A stretch of 64,000 bases of DNA, from contig OZ020309.1 of NCBI GenBank assembly GCA_963971305.1, forward strand, positions 11,277,001 to 11,341,000. The letters run 5' to 3'. Both the position numbers and the translations under genes were made by a program. This stretch comes from Arcuatula senhousia (lineage: Eukaryota; Mollusca; Bivalvia; Mytilida; Mytilidae). Positions 34,955-47,985 of this stretch are shown here, piece by piece; the stretch's first letter is position 1; each line of letters opens with the position of its first letter. The notes below the pieces were generated by a model. The model had not been told where the DNA came from, did not search any database, and saw only the letters and a program-made list of their open reading frames with translations.

Positions 34955-36986
34955 CTAAAATAAACAAAGTACACTTCCATCAGTTAAACAAGATACACGT
35001 CAACGTTCCATGACTTTGAATTTCGTAAAAATTCAAATACCCTATAGTTAATAATAAAATATCTCATAAATATAAAACTTAAGAGCGATGAAATAAATTA
35101 AGAATAGTAAATAAACACCACAATATTGTAAATGTATTTTAATCTGAATCGAGGGAATAATCAATATAATCCCTGGTGAAATGCCATCATCTCTCTATAC
35201 CTATTAAACATTTGGCATGTACTTTATTGCTAAATTTCTGAAACATTTCGTAGCACATACTTGGGATTTAAACCCCTGCCGCTAGCCCCCTAAAACCACA
35301 AAGGCAATATCATATGTAGTTTAGGGGACAATTTAGAATAACATTTGTCACACTACCTATACTACCATAAATAATTACTTAAGGTTCCACCAAAGTCAAA
35401 ATCTAGGACATGCACCTCCCATGCAAAGTTAAAAAGAATTATATAGAAAAATAGGAACAATATAAAACATATTGACTTCAAAAGCGAGTTCTTAGCTTTA
35501 TTGTGATATTTTGATGAAAATTTCATTTAAATTAACACAATATTGATTTTTGTTCGAAAAATTTCTCAAAAGTCAAACGCACCCTAACTTGGAATAAGAA
35601 TTTTCCAATTTAATCTAATTTTAATCCATTTTTAAACAAAACACATCTAGCTTGCACTAGATATATCAGAAAGGTATCAATTGAAGTAGTTTTTAAAGCA
35701 AAAGCTGATTTTAAATTTTCTGCCCAATTCTTTTCAACTCTACATAGGAAATGCATCTCCCAGATGTTGACCTTAGTGGAACCTTAAACTACGTAAACTT
35801 AAAGGTTTACCTAGCAATCCGTGAAAATCCACTCATGTACTATTATACATTTGTTTAGAAACAATTATGACCTTGCCCCCACTTCAAAATCAGACCACGC
35901 TCACCTGAGACCAGCGCGCTCACATACTAACCAGAAAAATTAAGCCTTAAATTTATATTTCAAAATCCGTGCACATATTCCGAGAAATACCCATCCATAC
36001 ATGTATTACAGTATATACACAAAAGCCATAAAATTAAAACTAACCATAATTGGTATTTTAAAACGTTCTCCCTGCTTGATAATTAATAATCAATAATTTA
36101 AATCACGCCAGTTTCAGCTGAGCGAGGCCCACATTGATATATAACTATTTTTAGCCACTGACTTTCATATCAATAATCAAAAATATGCACTTTCTAGATA
36201 TTTCGTGGGAGCGAAATGTCCCGGGCGAAATGTGGACAATGTACCGAAACATAAAATGCCTCATGGTAGTAAAAAACTTTATATCTAATTCTATACCATT
36301 TAATAGACACGGTACCCTTGACACATCATGTCATCAATTTTGCTACATCATAGCTCTTGCCATATCATGGCTCAAAATTGACACATCATGTCATTTGCTA
36401 CATCATAGCATCTTTGCCACATCATGGCTAATATAATTATAATTAAAAAATATATGACCAAAAAGGTCTTAACATCAAATTTACCCTCAGGGCTGAACAC
36501 GTGCGTTAAGTCCAATAAAAGTGAAGCACGTCCTTATCCGAGCTAAGATGTCTAAAGAATGAAGTTACATGTAAATCACATGATCTATTCCCGCCAAATA
36601 ATTGACCACTGAGAATCATGTGACCAATTTTAATAATGAAATTTATTGTAGTTTTAAGCTTAAAAATATTAAGGTTGTGCAAAAGTGTTCGTTTCTGTCT
36701 CCAATATAGTGCAAAGAATAACAGGTCAAAACGTTTGAAAATCTCATATTTAATTCTAGTGATTTTAGAAATAAAATGACAGAATATCAGAAATTTTGGT
36801 CGTTTTTTATGTAAATTTTGGACCAAAAAACATCGTCCGCACATGAAAAACAAGTTTAAGAGATGGTTTATATATTAGACATATTAACAATCTGTAAAAA
36901 TATTTAGTTGTTTCTTATGTGCGGATATTCTTTTCTAGTGACAATACTTAAAATAGATGTAAATTAACGATTATCTGAATAAAGTC

Positions 36987-37822
36987 CTGGGGCCAGGTTA
37001 ATGAAGTTGACCAAAGCTGTGTCCTAAACCATGTCTTAGGACTTAAAATGGGATATAGAAAGGATCATCCTTAGACGCGTCCTAGGATGTAAAACGAAGC
37101 CATCTTAGGATAACCACAAATAGGACTGTCCTTATAAGAATTTAGGATAATCATAATTAGCCATATGTAATGCATTTACACCGATGTAAAGGCGTTTGAA
37201 AAAAGAAGACTTTAGTTTTTTGTATTATATTTTCAAATGTAAAATAGATTCAAAAGATTTTTTATTGCGAATCCTTTGGGTATTTTTAGATAATAAAAAC
37301 ACTTTATTGCATTCCTTCATTCGTTGTTTTCTTCCGCGCGTTGCACTTATCACTAATATAAAAAGCAAATCATTAGGTTTGGGAAGCAAATATCCACGTT
37401 AACTGGTAAATGTTAATTTCAATTGTCTAGTACTACATTATATTAGAATATCGTCAAAATGTAACTGGTAAAACACAGATCAACAATATCCAACATATTG
37501 GTAACTATTAGGAAAATTTTATCAATGGCAAAAATATCTTTATTTGCTAAATTAAGAAAGTAAAATATCAAAAATGAGAATTGGGTTACATACAAGCCTC
37601 ATTCAAGGAGATAAAACCTATTTCATGCAGACACTTTTTTTAAGTTTAAAGGCAAAAGGATGGTCCTAAGACAACAATTTTCACATCCTAAATTTAGGAA
37701 TAAATTTAGGACATAGCCTTTTTTAGGATGCCTTCAATAACACTACTTAGGACTGCGACATGTCCAAAGACCATCCTAAGACATGTCCTAATCCTAGGAC
37801 ACCTTCGTTTACGCGGCCCCAG
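36987..37822. mobile_element. MITE-like element rich in TTAGGAC/GTCCTAA motifs
   Basis: The ends CTGGGGCC and GGCCCCAG are inverted. Both arms hold many copies of TAGGAC and its complement in both orientations (for example TGTCTTAGGACTT, ATCCTAAGACATGTCCTAA). The element is 836 bp with no coding potential. No clean target duplication is visible. Confidence 0.6.
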
Positions 37823-38990
37823 TTTCGTTATACAATCATTTAAATATTTTTTAAAAAGTATTTTGTTTTCGATTTTTGGATATCAAATAAATATATTATC
37901 AGCATCTGACAGCAGTATTCAAAGATTGAAACTTTTTAAAATTTTAGGCCTAAAACATGCCTCATCGCCCCTACTCCTTTAAAAAAGAATTATAATAGTT
38001 TGAACAGTTCTTAAGCATGTTATTTATTTGTTTTGTTTTTGGTTGGTAAGTTTTGTTTGAAATTTTAGTATCGAAAATGAAGTTTTGTTGTTAGTATTTT
38101 AAGCAGTTTCTTTACATAAATTTTAATAACATAAAAATGTGTACAAGATAGTTAGAAAGAAAATCACCCCACGAGAATTTTTTGACCATCCTCTGCATGA
38201 ACTGTATGATTACTGTAATATTTTTTTCAAAAATTGAGTTTATCATTTTTAATATTTATGGTATGCCTTCACGGATTGTTGTCATAACTTATCTGTTTTT
38301 AGTTTACGATAATATTCTAATTTCTTTTATGACGAATGAAATTATTTGTACAAATTTTAGGCAATCTTAAATAATAATCAATTTAAAATAATTTCTATAA
38401 ATCATACTGCCGTTCGAACGATTTTTTTAGAAATGGAAAAATACAAAATACACGCTGAGACCACTGCGCACAATTTATCATTTTAACAATAACAATGGTC
38501 TTCTCGACTGTCTAAATTAGTTTTTTTTAATTCTTAATTTATTTATAAATAGGCAAGTGTTGAATACGGGTTACTTTCGCAGGGGGGGGGGGGGGTAGGA
38601 GGGTAAGTTATTGGTAAAAACATATTTTAGGTTTTATTTTCATGGTTTGTGAATGTGTTTATAACAGATGATTTGCATTAGATGTGTATTTAAGCGGGAT
38701 TAATTTCGTGATTTCCGTCGACCTGCGAAAATTACCAACTACGACACAGTAACGTTTTTAACGTTTTAGAAGTATAGCCTATATAGTGAGATCCGGTCAA
38801 ATTGGATAACTTTTACATTAATACTTTTAATCGTAGCCTTTCGATATGTAATATGCAGATTCAGGTGGTGGGCTCATATGGTTTGATGCGAATTCAGGCC
38901 TGCTGCTTATCCTCTTCCAATTTATTGAGCCAACTGTTTATTTTTCGTTCGGCGGGAGTGAGCTTCAGTTTCTGTCTTGTCCCCCCCCCA
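37823..38990. other. Intronic stretch
   Basis: Part of the 8.3-kb intron between module exon 10 and the giant VLIG exon. It contains a G-run at 38582-38595. Otherwise it is AT-rich sequence with nothing I can name. Confidence 0.5.
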
Positions 38991-39420
38991 CAACGCGACG
39001 GAAGGACCTAGTATTAGTCTTCGTCCGTCTGTGCGTCCGTCCGTCACACTTTTGTGAGCGAATCTCCTCTGAGACCGCTCAACAGATTTTGATGATTTGA
39101 GGATGGTTTCTCATGAAATGTACTTGATCATATCGCATCGCTATTTTTAATAGACAAATCTTATAGGAGTAATGGGACTTTATCGACTTTGTTCATTTTA
39201 GGTGATAGGAACACTTTGTGAGAGCAACTCCTCTGAGACCCTGCTTAACGGATTTTGATGAAGTTTTGTGGAATTGTTGTTATGATATGTTGTTGATCAT
39301 ATAACACGCACATTTTGATTCAACCAATTTCATAGGACTTATGGGGCTGACTGTAACAATCTTATTTAGTATTGTTTTGATATATTTTTTCTGAGACATG
39401 ATTTTGTGCATCTTCTGTGG
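38990..39420. repeat. Diverged two-unit repeat with GTCCGTCCGTC tract
   Basis: After a GTCCGTCTGTGCGTCCG-type tract, two related units follow (about 39050-39200 and 39205-39350). They share CTCCTCTGAGACC, GATTTTGATGA and CTTGATCATAT/GTTGATCATAT. It has the same head-plus-tandem-unit design as other repeats here. Confidence 0.6.
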
Positions 39421-39619
39421 CATTTTCTGAATGAACTATTGCAATGAAGAGAACGAAAGTATTGCACTTCTTTATTTTTTATGAAAGGATATCGACATTA
39501 TTTACCTTTTTGATGATACATTTGTAAATCGAATTTTAACTGACAGATTTATTTCAACAAAAGTGTCCTCACTAATCTAAAACACGTCTACTTAATAATG
39601 TCTTTTTTTTTTCTTTTAG

Positions 39620-42600
39620 ACTGTCAAAGAAATGAAAAGGAGAACGTTAGAACTGCAACCATCCAAGAACTTGTGAAAAAGTTTTCTCTTGACAAGTTTT
39701 TTCCAGAAAAAATAACATTACAAGACGTCAGAGCCATGCAGTCGAAAAATGTCTCTCTATCAAAAGAAAATTTACCATGGTTGCTACTTATGAAATTGAT
39801 CATGGTAAACATAAATGCTAGAGAAGAGGATTTAGTTCAACTAGCAGATGAAAGCGATGATGAAGATATTGAACTCAACCCAATGGATCTATTTCTGATA
39901 ACATTTTTGTCCTGTGACTTAATTTTACAGCAAGAAATCATACTGAAAATGATTAAATGTCGACATGCTATTCCTTTCATATACAGAGATGAAAAAAATA
40001 CCTCGAGATGGTCGAAGCTATCTATGAAAAAGATTCTGGTGCCTGAACATACTGTCACGGGTATAAACACTGTGGATGCCCTACATCATAAGGGTAAAAT
40101 TGTGTCTTTCGTTAAGATTGGTGGTATATCGTTTTCCAAATCAAAACTTTTGAATATTGTTTTAAATGAAAATGCATATTCTACTTTTTTCAATGCAGAA
40201 TGTCCTATGGGTGATACTGATAGACTCATTGCTAGTGGAACAATCGAAGCATCTTGGTATTTTCCAAAAGACAAAAGTTCAGGATTATTTAATGAAACAA
40301 TAATGTTTCTCAATCTGAGAGGAGATGCAATGGAACATTCCGATGAAATTACCAAACTGTTGCAAATATCAAACGTAATCGTTGTTCTTACAAACGAACA
40401 TTCTATGCATGAAGCAAAATTCCAGGAAAAGTTAAATACTATTCCATCGGAATGCCTGTTATTGTATGCACTCGAAACAAATCTCAAAAAACGACAGTTT
40501 GACGAAAAAATAAAAAAGAAGTTATCGACACAAAAAAAATTGTTTTGCAGCTTAGGATCATCTAGAAATACCAGAAGCATATCTGATGTGGCTAAAGAAT
40601 TCAGAAAAATATTGACAGAGGCTGTGCAAACACGGCAAGGTATACGACTTGTTGACAATTTACATGTTTTAGAAGAAGGGAGCACGCTTTGTTTTAATAA
40701 AGTTGAAAATCTAGCAAAGGAGTTTAAAACTGTTTTAGAAAAATACCCCAAAAGTGAAAAAAATGAATTTGTTCCGGCACAAGGAAAGTTGTGGAACAAC
40801 TATAGTAAAAAATACAAGAAACACTTCAAATCCAAATCCATAGATGAAAAAAAGCATTTGGAAGAGGAAATAGTAAAAATCAGATCACAACAGTTACAGA
40901 AGTTGAAAGATGGTATTCATCCATTAATGAAACTCTTCTGCGGTCATATAGAAAAGTTATGTGAAATGTCTCAATTGGAATTTAGTATATACATCGAATG
41001 GATCATGTCATTCATTGATGATCGAAGTCGGGAAATGCTACCGGAGCGGGTTAAAAACTACAACATTTGCTGGAGAGCAATGAAGCTAGCCAAAGAAAAA
41101 CAAGGTAATAATGATAATGAAGAATTGAGAAAGCAGCTTTTGAAAAGTGAAGAAGACCTCATAGCTGCGTCATTCGGTTTAGAACACTTGTTGAGAGAGC
41201 TCGGTCAAATGTTTGAGGCAACAAAACCTATAGAAGCAAACAATCTTTTTAAAAGGGAAATTTTTATAGACTTTGCTTGTAAGCTTCTACAATATGGATA
41301 TCCATTTGAGCTTATGGATGGTGATACAGCAATGGTACCTCTTACTTGGGTAAAGGCGGTTTTGAAGCGTCTGATTGAAGTTATTGGTGACAAAAAAGTT
41401 CTTGCTATATCTGTCCTTGGAATTCAAAGTTCAGGAAAGAGTACTTTGCTGAATGCTATGTTTGGCCTAAAATTTCCAGTAAGTGCTGGACGATGTACCC
41501 GAGGCGTGTACATTCAGCTAGTAAAAGTTGAAAATAAAACTCTTCCATTTTCGCACATTCTTGTCATTGACACCGAAGGCCTTAGAGCTCCAGAGCTAGA
41601 ACACCAAACCCATTCACACGACAATGAACTAGCCACGTTTGTGATAGGGCTTGGAAACATCACCATTATTAATATAAAAGGGGAAAACACATCTGAACTT
41701 GAGGACATCCTTCAAATATCTGTCCATGCATTTCTTAGATTAAAGATGGCTAATAGACAGTTAGACATGAACCACACTTGCATTTTTACCCATCAAAACG
41801 TTTCTGCATCGAATGCTATGGACGCCAATGTCCATGGGAGGCAGAAGATGATAGATAAGCTCGACAAAATGACAGCAGAGGCTGCAAATCAGGAAGGTCT
41901 TGTTGATATCACAACATTTGATCAGGTGTTGGAACTAGATCCTGATTCACATGTCTTTTATTTTTCTGATCTTTTCATGGGGGACCCTCCAATGGCACCG
42001 GTAAACATAGGCTACAGTAAAAAAGTAGAAGAAGTAAGAAAACGTCTCATCAATGAAATTGCAGTTAAGAAAAGCATGCTGTTTTTGATGTTGTCAGACA
42101 CAATTACTAGAATTGAAGATCTATGGAAAGGAATTCTTACAGAAGATTTTGTCTTCAGTTTCAGAAACTCATTGGAAGTAAAGGCCTATAATCTAATGGA
42201 AACTGAATACTTCAAATTAACATCGTCGATTGACAACGTTATATATAAATATATCCAAGAAGATGTTCGGAACAAGTTGACCAGCTGTGAAAATGATGAA
42301 CTGTTAGACAAGAAAGCAATTGAAACAAAGCATGAACTGTTTAAATTAATGGTTAAGCATCAAGAAGAGGCTGTCAAAAATTGGAAAGATTTCATTGATA
42401 ATTGTTCATTGAAAGAAATTATGGAACAATGGCGAGAAAGCCGACAAAACAAATTAATAGAACACAAAATATATCTTCAAGCCGAGGTTAAAAAAAGTAT
42501 TGACGAAATAAAGCAAGAACGATCTGCATACCTCGTTCGAAAAAACGGGAACAAACACCATGAAAAGGAAATAAAACATAAAGCAATGATGCTTGCAAAG

Positions 42601-44385
42601 AAGCACCAAGGCAAAGAACAGTCTTCTGCTATATTAGATGAAGTATTTGAAGAAATGTGGAATGACTGGTTGGCAAATCTCAAAGATGAAACTCCGGGAA
42701 GAGAAGTCTCCGTGTTAAATGAAGTAAATTATGTTTTATTTGAAAGATTTAGTTCAGATATGCAGTTTGTCCTGCAAGAACAAGAGGAATCAAATAAACG
42801 GGTGCCTGACGAGTTCTTCTCTCAAATGAATCAATTGGTCGGAAGTTTTTCGGAGAACAACATAACAGAAGATGATATAAAACCTGCTCGGTCATCCAAA
42901 AACCCATTACAGTGGGTAAAACAAAAAATTTCGGATTTGTCTTCATCCCAAGAAGATATAAAGAAACATGCAGTTTCTGAAATTGATGTTATGTTTAAAA
43001 CAATGGATACTTTTATATTAGAAATTCAAAAACCTGACGGTGTCAGATTTAATAGGAGCTATGTCACGCACATCTTTGACCAACTTACAGAATTCATTTC
43101 TGAGTACAATAATGAATGTGGCATAAAAAGACAGGTCACGATTACAAAAAAGCTTAAAGTGAAACTTGCCGTTTTTATTGCTAGATATATTACAAAAGTG
43201 TTAACGAGGTTTGATAACGACTATAAGAGAAATAACAGCATAGAAGCACACATGTCCACGTACAAGACTACAATAAAACAACAGTTCTTGGGAATTATCA
43301 AAGAGGAAAGCGAGATTGTTACACTTACAAAAACTTTGAGACATAGTTTAGAGAATATATGCATTAAGAAGTTAGAAAAGCAACTTCCACTTTTGGTAAC
43401 TGAAATTATTAAAGGAGAAAGAATTGTAACAAAACACAATTTAGTTCTTGAAATCATGAGAGACTTAGCGAGAGAGGACAATTTCAAACAGTACATGACG
43501 TTTATAAGACAGCCTAAAGAGTTTGCTTTTGATTGGATATCACAAATGGCCGAAAACGAACTTCTTTCGGAAAAGGACGGAAACCAGTCTAGATTCCCAA
43601 TTCTCTTAGAAGACACGGCAAATAGCTACACAGAAACTATCTTAAAGGCAATAGAGCATGCATCTAGTACTGCCAAGGAACTCATGGGAGACGTGAAATC
43701 ATGGAAAGAAACCTTTCAGAATGAACTGTCAAAAAAATTTGAAGTACCACCAGACACATTCGATTTCGTAGACGACTATAAAACTATAAAAGACTACATG
43801 AGCGTTTCCAGTAATTTAAGAATTCAACTAGATAGCATTAAAAGTTCATTAAATAACCATTTTGAGATTGAGGACGGCAGGTTTAAAGCTTGGAACGAAA
43901 ATCCATTCTTCTTGATCATTGGAAAAATTTGGGGGTGTGAAGAGAATTGTCCGTTTTGTGGTGAAATATGCCAAAGAACTGAAATCAATCACAAGGAAAC
44001 ACATAGATGTATACAACACAGACCCCAAGCAATAAAGGGTGTACATAATTCGAAAACAAATGTAATGGTTCTAACGACATGTCATGAAAGTGTTTCCTCA
44101 AATGAAAATTTTAGTCATGGATTTTGCGTAACAGCAAGTAAATGTAGCTGTAAAGACAGGAGCAAACAAATGGAAAATGAATACCATCCATATAAAAAAT
44201 TTGCGGAATATTTCCCTGAATGGGATATTGAGTCGCATTCTGGGATCGATGCCTCAACATATTGGAAATGGTTTTTGTATCGATTCAGAGACGAACTCGT
44301 TAAACATTACGGTTATGAAATGAATAATTCTATTGAAACGTGGAGAGACATAACGAAGGAAGATGCGATATTGTCTTTATATTAG
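39620..44385 (+). CDS. Very large interferon-inducible-type GTPase (VLIG/GVIN1-like), giant 3' exon
   Basis: One exon of 4766 nt encodes about 1588 residues. It begins after the polypyrimidine tract and AG at 39618-39619, with phase 1, so its first codon (GAC) is completed by the G that ends every module exon. The ATG at 39598 lies in the acceptor tract and is not the real start. Visible features, numbered from that ATG, are: VLIG N-terminal motifs (NLPWLLLMKLI, NPMDLFLITFL); P-loop GIQSSGKST at 608-616; switch/Walker B DTEGLRAPE from 658; FTHQNV in the guanine-base position; long alpha-helical, lysine/glutamate-rich stretches; and a C-terminal metal-binding-like region (ENCPFCGEIC, then H and C residues, QHRPQAIKGV). 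Vertebrate VLIGs are about 2400 residues, so this is shorter. They are cytosolic or nuclear GTPases induced by interferon; an immune role here is inferred from the family. Confidence 0.92.
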
Positions 44386-44825
44386 TAGATCATGTTGCTA
44401 AAATTAATCAACATAAGATGACGAGATGTTGAATAAGAAGTATTGCTTGGCTATAGCTACCCTGCAATTACAATGTTTCTTTTACTGAAACAAAATGCTA
44501 CTGTTATGAGTTCTTTTAAGTTTGTACTTATCCTTATCATTTAACTTCATTCATTATAAAACACTTTATTGTATAAAGGAAAAACATTGAAATTTACGTT
44601 AGATTGAAGACAAATGACCATGATAGATATTTTATGCTAAAGTGTGTAGTGTTATATTTCAATCAAGTACATATATAATTCAAATTTGATTTTGATTTTT
44701 TTGATTTTTTGGTTTTGAATATTATAGCTTGCTTAATGTTCTTAAAAGCATTTAAAGTAAAAAGTGATTGTTTTTATAGTTTTCTCTCTGAAATCAGATT
44801 TCAGTGAAATAGAAATAGTATAATT
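44386..44825. other. Downstream region of the VLIG gene
   Basis: AT-rich sequence after the TAG stop, presumably the 3' UTR. I see no perfect AATAAA signal close to the stop, so the transcript end is not defined. Confidence 0.45.
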
Positions 44826-45450
44826 ATACCCCGTTCACACTTCAAAAACTTAACCGAGACGAACCCGGATTAATTATTCCGGATTAGTTACGTCAGTTCA
44901 CACTTACCTAAGCTGGCAACCGGCTCCCAACTCTTCAGATAACAGCGGGGTACCAGCCTAACACTTACCTGGCAACCGGCTCCCTACTCTTCAGATAAGA
45001 GTGGGGTACCAGCCTAGGCTAGGGTCACACTACAAATAATTTACTTCACTTTGGGGTTTTCCCATTTTAAAAATTGCGTTGCGTTACTAAAAATGAAAAC
45101 ACATGCGCATAGTGCCAGATTTCGCATCCATTAGTTTTGACATTTTTTCTCGGTTTTCTAAAGAAACATCGACAAAAAGGGAACAAACTTCGAATAAGAC
45201 ATTTTTTCATGATGTAGTCAGACAGAAATAATTAAAAGCTCTTTCACGCTTGTGTCAATAATTTTTCATTGTTGACGTCATAAAACGTAACGCGTTGCGC
45301 TAGTAACAACCTCGGATATACTCCACTTTTGCGTTCACATTACGTTCCGAGGCGACTAACCCGGGTTCGCCTCACATTTACTCCACCTCAAATAGGGGGG
45401 TCATTTTAACCCAGGGTCGACCCGGAATAAAGCATTCACACTGTAAAAAT
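44826..45450. repeat. Putative non-autonomous element with imperfect inverted ends
   Basis: The left part begins CCCCGTTCACACTTCAAAA and the right part contains GCATTCACACTGTAAAAA; both carry CCGG-containing words. Inside is a 60-bp tandem duplication (about 44908-45020) around GGCAACCGGCTCCC and GGGGTACCAGCCTA. The boundaries are uncertain. Confidence 0.4.
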
Positions 45451-46025
45451 CTAATCCCGGTAAGTAAACCCTCAATTAAAAAAGCTTGAAAATAATTCTC
45501 GGTAAACAAACGATTTTTGTCCGATGCACTTCTACAACGCAAGGACAAACTTATTAATACCTTACATATAGCGATATCGAAACTTTAAAGAGAAATGTTA
45601 ACGTACCCCTTGGGTCGTTTGTCCTTCGTATGTTTATCTTAACGATTGCTGAACGCATACAAAACGTTGGTCTGACGCATGCTACTTAAAGAAGACAAAC
45701 CCAAAATTAAAATTAAATCACGACGGGTACGTTTTACAATTCGTAAGAACTAATAACACTTCCCTGTCATCTTGAATACAACTCTTTGTATTGAAGACTT
45801 CGCCTTGTTGGCTTCGTGCGGTGTGTTTTGTGATGATAATATTTTTTCCATGTTTATATTCTGCTTTTAGTATTTTACACTTCACTGCTTTTTATAGAAT
45901 TCGGATGTTAATGCGCTACTCGTTAGTTACAATGACGTTCTGTGCGCTCTGTACACGTTTAAAACACGTCTGATAAATTTCTAGGTCGTTAGACTAGCAC
46001 AAGACGAGCGTGGGTTTATTGTTAT

Positions 46026-46977
46026 GGTCCTGTCACACAATAACGTTTTAGCCAACGTGTGCCGAACGTTCGAATAATTTTCTAAAACGTTGGAACATGT
46101 TGGCATTCGCTGTAAGAAGTTTCAAAAAATATTTCGGTGAACGAACACAAAGCGTCAGACTAACTACCTGCAACGCACGACAAACCTATTCAAAACTTAT
46201 CTATATAGCATTTGTCCAGCGTACTTGACGATTGCAGAACGCATTCATTGTCCATTGTGGCCGTTTAATTGTGGTCTGTGTCGCGTACACTTATTCCACA
46301 TCTTATTATTTTCTATTCATAACGTTCTTCTAGCTTATATTTTTTGCTGTCGGTGAGAAGCCAGGAATTCTGTTCTTTTTATTTTAGTATTATTTCGCAA
46401 TAGCCAAAACAGATCTATTATCTGTCTAAATGTATTGTTGGATTAATTAATTAAATACTTCATTCAAGTTTCGTATAAAATTATTGGTTTTCGGTGTTCT
46501 GGTAATATGAATGTATAGTTATTCTAAAGCCGTTTTTAACCAAAAGTGATGATTTTTGCACTCAGTCTAAAAAGATTTTTTAAAAAATATAAATTTTATA
46601 TTTTCATACATGTATGTCCATGTTATACAGAGCGGAATGCATGCACTTGTTAATAAAATCTAAAACCTTAAATGAGTATATACATGTAAGAAATACCGGT
46701 CTTTGGATTTTGCCTAGCATCTTTTTTACAGATTTTCTTATTTGTGTCTAACGTTCGAATAACTTATCATTGAAACATTGGCGTACGTCGTAATTTTAAG
46801 CATGTTCAAAATTTTGCTATGTACTCGACGTTTATCAGCGCGAACGCTGAAGTTCGCAAACGTGTTTGTAACGTGTTCATAACGTATGCAAAACTTACGT
46901 AACGAATACCAGAGTGTTTAGAATATATTCTAACACGTCGGCACACGTTGGCTAAAACGTTTTAGTTTGACAGGGCC
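46026..46977. mobile_element. Non-autonomous DNA element with AACGTT-rich arms
   Basis: The left end is GGTCCTGTCACACAATAACG and the right end, inverted, is GGCCCTGTCAAACTAAAACG. Both continue TTTTAGCCAACGTGTGCCGA. TTA lies one base outside the left end (46022-46024) and directly at the right end (46978-46980). Sequence at 45480-46020 to its left shares blocks with its interior, suggesting an older copy beside it. There is no transposase. Confidence 0.6.
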
Positions 46978-47099
46978 TTAATTATTGCATAAACATACAA
47001 AGAAATTGGGGGAGTAAATTGCCTTTATACAATTTAAACGGCTCCATAATTAAATTAACTTCACAAACATTCATTGAAATGGACGAAATGTATTGGTTA

Positions 47100-47985
47100 A
47101 CGGAAAATTCCTCACTAAGGTTTTTTGTTTTGGTCAGAATTTTTTTTTCCGCGGATAAATTTTTTTTCAAAGGCGTCGTGACAGAATTTTTTTTTCATTA
47201 TTATCATTATTTTATATGGCAAAAATCCCTTTTTAGAATATTTTTTTCTTACCCTCTGCTGCCAATATATTTTTTCATCAAAAGTTATTTTCAGAATATA
47301 TTTTTAGGAAAAAACCAAGGTCCCCCCTTCAAGTTAAATGGTCGGTCCCTTAAAGGGATGTTGTCTATGTAAAAAAGGTTTTTTGTACTATCAAAAAATG
47401 CCAAAAGACAACTTTTTTGTCTTATTTTAAACTTGTGAACAACAAAATTAAAGTTGTGGTTCACTTTTAATCTAAAATAAAAAAAAAACAATCATTACTT
47501 AATAATATTTGCGAAAATTAAAAAAAAATCATATCCGTGAGCTCTAATCCCGCCTTTAGCATGCGCACTGTATTAAATTTTGTTCATAAACTTTGCTGGT
47601 TAATACACGCAGCCAGTAATCTGTATCACGAGGTTTAAGCCCGTGTAGAAATCTACACGGCGACGAAAACACCAAAGCCGCTAAACAAAGACAAAAATGG
47701 CTCGTAGTTCACATTGTTTAGTTGTGTCACCATATTAAACTCTTCGGGAACAAACCATCCGAGATCCCGATTGGTGGCTGTATTAAATTCTGTCGTCACG
47801 AAGGTAAACAAATTAGCAATCAACATGGTCGAATAATTGTGAAATAAACCAAGTTTAAGGCAAATTTTGTACTAAATGTCATTCAAAGTTTTCCTTTATC
47901 ATAATTCGGTCGAAATTACATTACGAAAATGGGGACGAAAAAAAATGATTGTGTAGACAATATGCCTTTAATAATTCTTTAAATA
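47100..47985. repeat. Interspersed repeats related to 17275-17490 and 2700-3640
   Basis: Positions 47100-47340 match the T-rich segment at 17275-17490 (TTTTATATGRCAAAAATCC). Positions 47360-47985 match 2700-3640 in order, without the inserted block the latter has at about 3395-3600. Both are non-coding. Confidence 0.55.

Larger units (their letters stand above)
31558..36619 (-). mobile_element. Tyrosine-recombinase element with split direct repeats
   Basis: On the - strand the order is: A1 (36619-36541), a gag-like gene, a tyrosine recombinase gene, B1 (about 32033-31960), A2 (31959-31882) and B2 (about 31630-31558). A1/A2 share about 78 bp (CATGATCTATTCCCGCC) and B1/B2 about 72 bp (ACCCTATCCTCAGTGTTC). 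B1 abuts A2 exactly. This A1-body-B1A2B2 plan is that of PAT/Ngaro-type DIRS-order retrotransposons. No RT/RNase H frame was found, so the copy is internally deleted or belongs to an unusual class. Positions 34960-36480 are non-coding, AT-rich, with CATCAT-rich sequence at 36310-36425. Confidence 0.6.

Noticed and set aside
39598..39619. ATG at 39598 as the start of the VLIG protein
   Set aside because: It lies in the T-rich acceptor tract directly before AG. The in-phase upstream module exons and the splice phase favour an internal exon start at 39620.
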